From contig JAJFPB010000002.1 of NCBI GenBank assembly GCA_020881915.1, positions 2,666,001 through 2,730,000 on the forward strand: DNA of 64,000 nucleotides, written 5' to 3'. Under the pieces are notes generated by a model. It was not told the DNA's origin and did not search any database. It saw nothing but the letters and a program-made list of their open reading frames with translations. How positions within the stretch are numbered: the stretch's first letter is position 1; every line of letters starts with the position of its first letter. The position numbers were made by a program, and so were the translations under genes. Source of the DNA: Paramyrothecium sp. XJ0827 (lineage: Eukaryota; Ascomycota; Sordariomycetes; Hypocreales; Stachybotryaceae). Below, one piece after another: positions 1 to 9,055 of the stretch.

Positions 1-760
1 GAGATGATCAGCATGGTCAACCAGCTTGGAACAACACCAAAGACCCAGAAGACATAGCCGACAACCGTGGACAAGCCCAACTCAGCGATCTTGCCGTTGA
101 AGGGGTGGAAAACGCCCTCGACTGGCTTGAAGACCTCCTTGCGGTCGGCATTGCGGAGGGCAACGATATCCTCCGAGGTAACAGTGGTGGCATTGAGGCG
201 CTTCTTGTAAACGTCGATAGCCGCAGGGGCCGGCAGCATCTCGAAGGCCCACAAGTTGGTAGGAGTGGCGCTCCACGAGTTGCAGAGGACGGGCTGGTCG
301 TCGCAGTTGACATAACCCATGTAAGGGCTGCCGGGAAGAACGGCGAACTTTGCGGCGGTCTCATTAAAAGCAGCCTCGACTCTGTCGCAACGGCCTATTC
401 CCCAAAAATAAACAATTAGCTACATCGAAATGTGTGGGCATCGAGTACAGTGGGCTTACCGTAGCAAGTCTTGTTCCTGCCAGAGATCAGAACCCACCAC
501 TCGACTGGAGTTGTCGCGTCAGCGGGCACCGGCTCGTAGAGGGTGTCCTTCCAGTTGTCGATGGTCAGAATGGACAGCTTCTTCTCGCCAATCTTGGCCT
601 CGGCAGCAGCAATAGGATCGTGGATGCTTGGGTTGGGGATATAGGAGCCGAATCTGTCGAGCACATTTTGGAAATGCGCCTTGTACTGCTGAAACGGATC
701 CTGCTGAGCAGCGGCGAGAGCGGGCAGGGCCGCGATGAGGGCGGACGTGGAGAAAAGCAT
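1..760 (-). CDS. Secretory thioredoxin-like protein, partial (3' end outside window)
   Basis: The gene runs off the left edge. Two exons are visible, 760..460 and 394..1. The 65-nt intron (459..395) has a GTAAGC donor and an AATAG acceptor and joins TAC-G to GC-CGT. About 231 residues can be read. The first 18 or so form a signal peptide (MLFSTSALIAALPALAAA). Residues 99-103 read CYGRC, a close Cys pair placed after a hydrophobic strand (WWVLI), as in thioredoxin-like folds, although the spacing is CxxxC and not CxxC. A second Cys pair follows (CDDQPVLC). NKT, NET and NAT are possible N-glycosylation sites. The last visible residues are strongly hydrophobic and look like a membrane anchor. 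I infer a lumenal ER or secretory protein. The redox role is a guess from the Cys layout, and I do not recognise a named orthologue. It diverges from the CENP-Q gene, sharing about 0.8 kb of upstream DNA. Confidence 0.75.
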
Positions 761-1553
761 GGTTGGTGTCTACGGGACGATTGTGTTGGCGACAGCTACT
801 TTGGTCGGGAGAGGATTGGGAAGGGAAGCAAGCGACGCCAGAGGGCAGGTTTCAGGGCGATCGCAAAAGTTGACGACGCAAAGGAGGGAAAGATTGAGGG
901 AGGTAGAGAGGGAGGTAGGTAGCTCAGTGCTAAGATTTAGATTGCGAGCGGAATACCTGGCCTTGGAAGCCGTAAAGTTGGTTAGTAAGGGTGACGACAG
1001 GCAGGGATTAACCGGGTGGGGAGCTCCCAACGCGGGACCTCAATCTGCACTGTTATGACGCTTGAGAACCCTTTTGAGAACCCTTGGGGGTTCAGTTGGT
1101 TCTCGAAGAAAAAGCTACGTGTGGGGTCCAATGTTTTGGCTCGGTCGTTGGTTGGCCCACGGCATGCCCCTTGTTGACCAGCAACAGGCGACGTACCGAA
1201 GCTATGGACGGAGCAGCGAGAGCCACGCAAACGTGCTGGGGCCTGAGAAAGTGGCACGGCGGGGAGCCAGAAGGTACTTGGACTGCCCGCGGAACCTGGT
1301 GGCGACGAAGGTACTGTGTCTTCCTGGTCCAAGCTCTCTGCCTTTCGAGGACAAACAGCTCCAGGTTGGCACTTTAGCCTACGGTACTACAGGCTAAACC
1401 AAAACTGACCAGGCCTTGCCGGTAGTACGTACCTTTTCTCCAAACCATGTGTACCTTGCGGCAAGGAAGTGTAAATGTGCAGAGGCGCATCACGAACCCG
1501 CGCGAACAGAACATCTCGAAAAGCAATGCATTGCTGCCACAAATATTATTAAA
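761..1553. other. Divergent intergenic region, no gene seen
   Basis: This region separates the minus-strand secretory gene from the plus-strand CENP-Q gene and must hold both promoters. The open frames on both strands look like chance. TACGTACC/GTACC-type sequence occurs near 1427-1455. No TATA box is convincing. Confidence 0.6.
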
Positions 1554-3417
1554 ATGGTAAGAAATAATGTATCTGGGCGCAACATATCTAACAAAATCTT
1601 GCTTTGAGCTAATCTCGAGTCTTACTCTCAAAGGCCCCAGATTCTTCGAGTCAGAAACGAAAACGCGGTCGTCCGCCAAACGCGTCTAAGCCGCCAGCTC
1701 AAACGGACGCGCCCCCAAGCGGCACGACCGCTGCGCCGGCGGGATACGATGCTGATGCCGAGGAGGAGAACCGTCCACGGAAGCGCGGAAGGCCTAAGAA
1801 AAGCATTGATAGCCCGACGACGGAGATTCCAAGGCCGCGCAAACGGGGACGTCCATCACTAAACTCAGCGGCGGAGGACATAGCACCAAGTGAATCACGG
1901 GGCGAGGAGAAGGAGGAAGCCGTGCCAGGACCTCGTCGTAAAGGGCTTGCGAATCAGCAGGTCAAGCAAAACGAAACCCGAAATAGCAAAGACGATACTG
2001 AAGAGGCGCGACCACGGAGGAAGAGGGGTCGCCCATCACTGAAACCAGCTGAAGAAGTCCAGGAGGAAGTACAGCAAGAGGATGCAGACGCGCAACCGGC
2101 GCCGCGACGAAAACGAGGGCGCCCGTCCCTACAAGAAAACGGTCAGACGAGCGAACAGCAGCGGGAGGAGCCAAAGGAAGCCGAGCAAGCCCCTCGAAGG
2201 AAGCGTGGGCGTCCATCACTAGAGAATCCACCGCCCTCCGAAGCACCGAATCGTAATGCTAAGAAGAAAAGTATGACGAAGCCCCCCTCAGCCGAAGCTC
2301 CAGCATCGTCAGTGCCCAAGGAGGGGCAGGCAGGCACGCCTCAAGCTGGAGATGCGAAGAAGCGGAAGCGAGGGCGCCCGTCTGGGGAAACTCAGTCTAT
2401 GGCCACAACCAATACTACAGCTACAGATGTGGATGGGGCGGATCAGGAGAATGGCACGGCAGAGCGACGTCGACGACGCAGGTCAAGCCAGACCGCAGGC
2501 GACGAAGCAACTCCTCCACCCTCTCCGCCAAAGCCGTTCCTCCATGTCGCGCCTCGCGTCCATCGTGTCCGACAATCCGTCATCGAAGAGAAATGGAGTC
2601 CACTATCGAGCGCCTCCTTGGCTGCTGCAGTAACCATGTTGCAGCTAGCCCATCGACCCATCCTCCAACGACTCTCCGGAACGCAGCAGCGCCGCGCCCA
2701 CGCCTCCACTGCATTACGCCTCGTCACCAATCGTATCGCCCGCAAGATGCACAAGGGCCTTCCCTTCCCTCCTGCCGTCATGACGGCGCCCCGGCGCGGC
2801 CGCCGCAAAACCCGTGCCGCAGCGGGCGATGACGACGGGGACGACGGCGGTAGAGAGGCCGAGCTGGAGTTTGAGAGGGTACTGGATGCGCGGCAGGCGC
2901 TCGAGAGGCAGCTCGACCCGGCCTTGCACGCGGTGGACCTGCTGAGGCGAGAGAAAGTGAGAGTGGAGCGTGAGCTGGAGCGTGATTACCAGGCTCTCAA
3001 GGCGCTGGAGACGGGAGCGCGCAGCCAGTCGCGCGAGCAGCGTGGGCTATTGAAGAAGGCACATGCCTTGACCCCTGGAGGGTTAGCTACGCAGCTGCCG
3101 GGAGATAGCTCCAAGCTGGAGTTCAAACACGAGGACATCCCAGTGACAACCAGCCTTTTCAAGGTAAGACCATGTTTACCGGCGACGCTCTGGGTTCAAG
3201 CAGCAGCTGATACTAACATCCTTTACTGCAGGGCCTGGACGATGATGTCCTTCAGCCACTTGCCCTCCAGCTGAGCGGCCACATAGAAAGCATCCAAACC
3301 AACCTTCAGCAGGCCACGGGCCTCGTCCCGCAGATTGCGCAGAGCAAGGCGGCGCTGCAAGACCTGCTACTAGGCCACCTGGAGCCGGAGCAGTACGAGC
3401 ACGTCGTTCTCGGATAG
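1554..3417 (+). CDS. FTA7: CENP-Q/Fta7-like inner kinetochore subunit with AT-hook array
   Basis: Predicted product about 571 aa from exons 1554..1556, 1634..3163 and 3232..3417. Exon 1 is only the ATG, followed at once by GTAAGA; intron 1 is 77 nt and ends CAAAG, restoring frame at GCC CCA GAT. Intron 2 (68 nt) is GTAAGA...CTGCAG. The N-terminal half is low complexity and basic. It holds seven AT-hook cores (RKRGRP) near residues 9, 49, 68, 128, 158, 189 and 244, plus one degenerate copy near 100. The C-terminal part (about 320-570) has an IEEKWSPL entry motif, a KGLPFPP segment, and long heptad-like Glu/Arg/Leu helices, the layout of the CENP-Q family (PF13094; fission yeast Fta7, budding yeast Okp1) in the COMA/CCAN complex. 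AT-hooks bind the minor groove of AT-rich DNA, so direct centromere contact is plausible inference. The family call is good; the 3-nt exon is less certain. Confidence 0.8.
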
Positions 3418-4211
3418 GGAGTGATGGCGCGAGGAACGCGCCCAGCAGGCTGTTTGACTATGTAGAAGCTCGCGTTGAAGATGACAAGCCCAGGGGAAGG
3501 CAGAATCCACTCGGTAGAACCGACGCTGGACTGTTCGACGGCGCATGTGAGAAAAGGATAAGAAAGGATATCTTTGTACGTTATGAATGAAACGCAGGCT
3601 ACGACTCATGACATGCATATTCTGGTGTAATTCTCCGCGAGACAAACCCCTGTCCACGGAGAGTCCGATCACCAACTACTCAGCTACCTTACAAAGCGAC
3701 AGTGAATACCCAAAAGGGCAGCTTAGTCTCATTGTCCTAGTCCACCGTAGATTTATTCGCTTCGACACACTTGAACATTTGACGGTACCTTTTTTTTTAT
3801 CACCACGGGAGAAGTTATCGCGGTTTGTTTTTGTATACCTCAAAGCGGACTTTTCGCCGAATTTTGTGTGTGTCTAAGGAGACTAGTAGGTATGTACAAA
3901 AAGAATGGAAAACCCAACCAGGGTCAAAAGCCATGCTCTCGCTTTGTATCCCAAGAAAGTCGAAAAATGAACGTCTGCACCAAGCTTCACACCTCCCCGT
4001 AGAAAAAGAATGAACTTCCGGCCTGAGTGAATGCCTGATCCTCACGAAATGAAACAAGAGCCCCGAGGCTTTGATGTGTACAGGTGTTGGGAAATCGGTG
4101 CACAATGTGATCATGAGATTCGTTTCAATTCAAGTGAACGATTGCGTACATTTTCCGACTGGGTCTGTCCCGAACCCTGCTCCATCACACTCATCTTACA
4201 GCACGCGCCGC
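3418..4211. other. Convergent 3' intergenic region
   Basis: Tail-to-tail spacer between the CENP-Q gene (+) and the secreted Thr-rich protein gene (-). It should contain both 3' UTRs. A T-run lies at about 3788-3798, just after GGTACC at 3784-3789. No gene is supported. Confidence 0.6.
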
Positions 4212-5291
4212 CTAGTAGCGAAGGCGGGCGTAGCCGGTAGGGGCAGCAGCACCAGAGGTGCCGTTGTTACCAGTAGGGAAGGGAGCAAGGGTAGAGGAAG
4301 GCTGGACGGTGACGGTGGTTTGGAGAGTGGTGGTAGTGTCGATGTCGCACTCCTCATCATCCTCGTAGTCATCCTCCTCATCATCCTCATCCTCATCAGC
4401 AACGCCAGTGACAGAGGGGGCGGACTCGGCAGCCTCGGTCTTGGAAGCCTCAGCGCCGACGGTGACGTAGACGGTAGAGGCGGGAGCAGTGACGGTGACG
4501 GTGGCAGTGGGCTGGCATTCGCCCTCACCGTTGCCGTTGCCATTACCGTTGCCGGGAGTGCCGTTACCGTTGCTGCCGCCAGGGGTGCCGTTCTCGGTGG
4601 CCGAGGGGTTGGGCACAGTAACGGTGGTAGTACCAGTGGTGGTGGCAGTGGTGGTGGTGGTGGGCTCCTCGGTCTTGTCATTGCCGCCGTTACCACCGTT
4701 GCTGCCGCTACCGCCGCAGCCACCATCGCAGGTGACGGTCTGGATGACAGTGGTCAGGTAGGTGCTGGTGACGGTGGACTTGTCGGTGCCAGTGCCCAGG
4801 GTGATGGTCAGGCTCTTGGTCTCAACGTGCGCGGTGGTGGTGAGCGAGGGGTTGCTGGGCTCGCCAGGGCTGGCGGCAGAAGTGGTAGCAGCAACACCAG
4901 TGCTCAGGGGGACGGAAGCAGTCTGGGGAGCGGTCAGGGTGGTGCCGGTGATAGAACCGGCATCAGCCTCGGAGATGACGGAAGAGGAGATGGCGGGGAC
5001 CTCGGAGACAGGGCAAACAGTCTCGGTGAGGATGACGGTGTTGGTGACGACCTGGGTGATCTTGTCCGACTCAGGCAGGGTAGCGATGTCGGTCTGCTTG
5101 GCAGGGCAGCTGGTGACGGTGGGAGCACAGCTTGTGATGGTGGAAACCTGGGTAGCAATGACGGTCAGGGTGGTGAGGCCAGCATCGGCGGAGGCCGTGG
5201 TGTTATCGCGGCGGAAGTGGAAGTGACGGGGGTGGTGGAAGGCATTGGCCATGACGGCGAAGAGGCCCATAGCAGCGACAGCGGACTTCAT
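4212..5291 (-). CDS. Secreted Thr/Val/Gly-rich cell-wall-type protein
   Basis: Intronless, 359 aa from the ATG at 5291. The open frame continues 24 codons upstream, but this ATG begins a clean signal peptide (MKSAVAAMGLFAVMANA), followed by a His-rich stretch and an RR site that could be a Kex2-type cleavage point. The body consists of Thr/Ser/Val tracts with scattered Cys (SCAPTVTSCP, ETVCPV, TCDGGCG). Then come an Asn-Gly repeat (about 243-262), an almost purely acidic block (about 298-317) and a Thr-rich tail. Such composition is common in fungal secreted or wall mannoproteins. The C-terminus (GYARLRY) is not hydrophobic, so no GPI signal is visible. No enzymatic domain is recognised. GC-rich Thr/Val/Ala/Gly codons leave the opposite strand open for more than 1 kb, which I treat as a composition artefact. 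Confidence 0.8.
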   Translation of the reverse strand: MKSAVAAMGLFAVMANAFHHPRHFHFRRDNTTASADAGLTTLTVIATQVSTITSCAPTVTSCPAKQTDIATLPESDKITQVVTNTVILTETVCPVSEVPAISSSVISEADAGSITGTTLTAPQTASVPLSTGVAATTSAASPGEPSNPSLTTTAHVETKSLTITLGTGTDKSTVTSTYLTTVIQTVTCDGGCGGSGSNGGNGGNDKTEEPTTTTTATTTGTTTVTVPNPSATENGTPGGSNGNGTPGNGNGNGNGEGECQPTATVTVTAPASTVYVTVGAEASKTEAAESAPSVTGVADEDEDDEEDDYEDDEECDIDTTTTLQTTVTVQPSSTLAPFPTGNNGTSGAAAPTGYARLRY

Positions 5292-6979
5292 GTTTGCGGT
5301 TTGGGGGAAAGTGATGACTTCTGGTGTTGTCTCGGTTTTTTCGGTGATAATCCTATATCTCAACTACTCCAGTAGTTGAATGTGTCGTGTAGTCGTCGAA
5401 AGATGAAATGAGCGAAAGTCAATTTCGCGTCTAGCAGAACACAGTTTGCTCGAAAGAATGAAGTGGCTCAAAGGAGTGACGCAGTCAAGGGACTGGAAAG
5501 GAGAGACTTGGTCTGGAGAGTGAGAGGATAGGGTAAGGAGGAGGAGGAGAGGAGGAAGCCGAGTCGGTGGCAGCAGGAAATGGCCGCCTTTTTGTCTGTC
5601 TTGACCGTGCCATCCAAGCTCTGCAGCGGGAGTGCAGATACAGAGGCACTCGACTCGTGGAAGGGGCCATAGCAGGGCCCAAGGCACGAGCCAGGACAGG
5701 GATCATGGGATGGATCCCTGTCACATCCAGGCACAAAAACGCAGGAGGCCGATCCCTATGGGGCCCACCTTGGTTGGCTCATCTAGAGGAGAGATGGCTT
5801 GGAAGGACTTTGGGCCACTTCCTCAGACGCTCCACCCGCCCCAGGCCAAACCACGACGCAGGCACATGTCTCTCTCTGCCATGTGGTGACGATAGACTGG
5901 AGTGTTTCCAGAGGGCACCTCCTGGCGCAAGCGCAAACAAGGGAGCATGCCCGAGACGTGCCTGGGCAGCGCCAACGTGTTGCTTCAAGTCCCAGTAAGG
6001 GGTCACTAGGAGGCGAGGAGGCATGTGAGCCGAGCAACAGAGGCTTCCTTTTGCCTTGCTCGACCCGTGCCTCACAAATTGCCAGTATCAACCATGCATA
6101 TTGGCGCTGGTTGAGGGAGTTTCTCCCCGAAGAGACCCAAGCAGAGTCCAGGATATGCCGCCGGGTGGTCCGTGACAAGGGAGGGGGGCGCGGACGCCGT
6201 AATCCCTCGGTGGGTGGACGTAGTGTGTGCGTGCGCGTGCGTGGTGATTACCTACCTTACTCTACAGCACTGCGCTGCGCCGCCCGGTGTTTCCCTGCGG
6301 TGTGTGCCTGATTGCGCGGGTGGGGATGGTGGAAAACGCGGATGACGACGATTGCACAGAAGATTTGATGGATAATGAAAGGGGCAAGGGGCGGTTTAGC
6401 CCAGGGGGAAACTTATGCAGGTACGGGCAGCCTGGCTCAATCTGAGACACGCCGCGGGCCAATCGAAGTGCGCTAGCGGCTCCAGCAGCTGCAGGGCTGT
6501 GGGCGTCTCGAAGACCATGAGGGGTCCCCGGGTGGAAACCCAGGGCTTCTGGGCGCCGCGCTGGGGCCAAGTACCTGGGCGGTAAATGCCTTCCAAGGCG
6601 CTCGCTGTTTGTGGCATAAAAACATGAAAAACCTTGATTTTAGGTGGTCCGTACTCTGGTTTGCAAAGACACGAGTACTCAGTGGGTACTCCGCGACCTC
6701 GCGTACCTCAACCCGGCCGTTGCTGCAGATTCGACGTCGTCGTCTCTACGTTTATGCCCGTGTTTCGCAATGATTCTAGGCTCGTGTCTCACCATCTGAA
6801 CAAAGCCACAGCTGCTGAACATTCGTGGGCCCGGTTTTGCTTCGTCCACAGATGTAGGTGAGAACCCGGCGTCCATATGAAGCACAGCCTTGAGCTGATG
6901 CGGGCGCGGGTCTCGAGAGCGGAAATCGGACCATTGGAGGAAGAAATGGAAGCACCAGCGAAGAGGAAGATCAGACGTC

Positions 6980-7050
6980 GGTACCCTGCCATGCCTCAAG
7001 GTACCTTACCTTACCATAGCATGAGGTACGGCACCGGATTGCCGGGTACC
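6980..7050. repeat. Cluster of three GGTACC/TACCTTACC motifs
   Basis: GGTACC occurs at 6980-6985, 7000-7005 and 7045-7050. The central copy is the palindrome AAGGTACCTT (6998-7007), which runs into TACCTTACC. The same extended motif recurs in other intergenic regions of the window. Its function is unknown. Confidence 0.6.
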
Positions 7051-7184
7051 TGAATTGCTCTGCTTCCAGGGAGCAATCTCAAAAAAAAGTCGCAAGCATC
7101 TCCATCTCCAACCTCCGCCTGCAATATCCCGATAATAAAAAAGAATGTCACCGTCAAGGAACGATGCCCCCGGCCTCCACAAAA

Positions 7185-7364
7185 TTACGACTGCAATAAG
7201 AAATTGATTTCGTAATCCCTCCAGCTCCACGTCTTCTGCTCCATGCTCCTCCCTACGGCGTCCGTGGTTAGATCCTCCACATAGGATTCACGACTAGGTT
7301 CAGCTTCCCCTGCCCGTTCCCGCGGCGCAGGCACTCGCAAAGAAGCCGCAATATCGTCGTCCAT
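7185..7364 (-). CDS. Possible small ORF, 59 aa, unrecognised
   Basis: The ATG at 7364 sits in good context (GCCATGGAC). The frame gives a hydrophilic, acidic 59-residue peptide beginning MDDDIAASLRVPAPRER and ending WSWRDYEINFLLQS before TAA. A pyrimidine-rich stretch ending in TTATTGCAG precedes the stop on this strand and could be a splice acceptor, so this may be one exon of a larger gene. I recognise no family. It may equally be chance. Confidence 0.2.
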   Translation of the reverse strand: MDDDIAASLRVPAPRERAGEAEPSRESYVEDLTTDAVGRSMEQKTWSWRDYEINFLLQS

Positions 7365-7570
7365 GGCAAAATCCGACAGGGAACAAAAGACTACCAAACG
7401 AGGCTAGGCCCAGGTCTGCCGCTCTTTGCTTTGTACGCGCCCGTAATAATATACGCTCCCTACAAGGCCGTGGCTGCCAACTCCCTTCTCCAAGAGCCTC
7501 CGTAATGCCACACCTATTCTCTACGCACCGTGCAGCGTCACACCTTCGTATAGGTTGTCCTCATCCCGGC

Positions 7571-7597
7571 TGTGGTGAGGTGTGGTGTGGTGTGGTG
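7571..7597. repeat. (TGTGG)n short tandem repeat
   Basis: About four imperfect copies of GGTGT/TGTGG read directly in the sequence, in intergenic DNA. Confidence 0.7.
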
Positions 7598-9055
7598 TAG
7601 TGCAAGTCCAGATTGCCTGGGCCTAGTGTATGTGGCGTGCAACACGATCAAATATAGCTGTCGTCCTCCTTCACGCGCGCGGCTTCTCGTGCCACCACTG
7701 TCAGAGCAATCACCGAATCGGCTCATTGGGTGATAGAATGGCTTGGCTTGGTGATGCAGGTCAGTGGTCCAAACAGCCTCTCCTATCAAAGCTTGATAAC
7801 CACGCCATACACAGCATTGCGTCCGTTGACTCAGGTGTTTGCCCGGGTGTATGCTTGCTTCGTATCATTCTACAATGGACAGTTTGGTCTCGACTCGATA
7901 AGCACAACAGGCAGGCGCCCCATAGTTTAGAATGTGGCCGAGTCTGTGCCAAGTTTCTCCAATTTCGAGATCGACGCGGCCTGATGGGTCCAATTTGCTG
8001 GGACGTCTGTGCCATCAGATCGCTCACCTCGTTAGGTGCACTGCCGTCCCTGCATGATGCACTGCCGGCTGCCTCTGAAACGACGGAGCCTCCTATCCTG
8101 ATCCAAAGTCCGCTAAAACCATCGGGAAATATGACAGTTGGGTGCCCTCAGCTCATTCCCGAGCCAGCACTGCGCGGGTGATATCACACTACCATGTCGC
8201 AGCAATATCACTGTCCCCGGCACCATGGATCGTACCACCGGATGCGCTGGACCTTCGGCTGACTGCCGGAGCTTATTAAAGTGCAAGCCGGGTAACCTCA
8301 TTTTGTTTCTTTGGCTTGGCGCCTGAGCACTTCGGAGTCGCAACATACTGGTAAAGTAGGTCCCCACACCGTCCAGTGTTTGGCTGTTTCAAGATCATCG
8401 GTCCCTGTCTAAGACTCACCACGATCGATATTGTGTCTTGTGTTCCGAATGAAAACGCGGATGGAGATCGGACTTGCTCCCCGTTTGTTTTATCGCTGTC
8501 CCATGTCAATGCCATGCTGTCAAAGGCGTGAGATGAGCCACTCGTGTTTTGACTAAGATGGTGCGGATGCGTGGCAGTGCAGCGCTCAATGCTCTTCTAC
8601 TCTCGGCACCACCAATTCGCGACTTTGACCATTAGAGGTCATCCACACATGTGCCGAAATCACATTCATTGAAGCAAATCGTTAGTCATAGCGATGCACG
8701 TGGCACCGTCTGTACATACACCAAGCCTTCTGCATCCTGCTCCGATAACCTGTTCATAAAGAAAAGTTCAATCTTGAAACTCAGGTGTCACCCATGATAA
8801 CCAACCCACAAGCAAACCCAAAAAGCCTTTCCTCGCATCAAATAACCACTTCCGTGTTGACCTTGATGGCGTCCTACCCAGGGCAGAATCCAATCTTTCA
8901 ACTCATACGGTCGTACTTTGGCCCCCATAATCCTGTACAAACCAGGTGCAAGCGAGATTGGCTGAATGAGTTCAAGGCTTGCTTGGCCACACTGCAACCA
9001 CTGACCAATCCATGGCTGAACCAACCCCGCTAGGACAGGCCTGTCGCCGTAATAT

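Larger units (their letters stand above)
5292..9055. other. Gene-poor region of about 3.8 kb
   Basis: No convincing gene apart from a weak 59-codon ORF at 7364..7185 (-). The region includes the promoter of the minus-strand secreted protein gene at its left end and the 3' flank of the RTP1-like gene at its right end. It holds a (TGTGG)n tract near 7571-7597, an alternating GT/GC stretch near 6225-6245, and a cluster of three GGTACC sites at 6980-7050. Open frames on both strands lack domain-like sequence and mostly lack a sensible ATG. Confidence 0.55.

Noticed and set aside
4071..5375. 434-codon open frame on the plus strand, rich in Gly, Ser and Val
   Set aside because: It is antisense to the secreted Thr-rich gene. 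GC-ending Thr/Val/Ala/Gly codons keep the reverse strand open. There is no domain, and the sense strand has a signal peptide.
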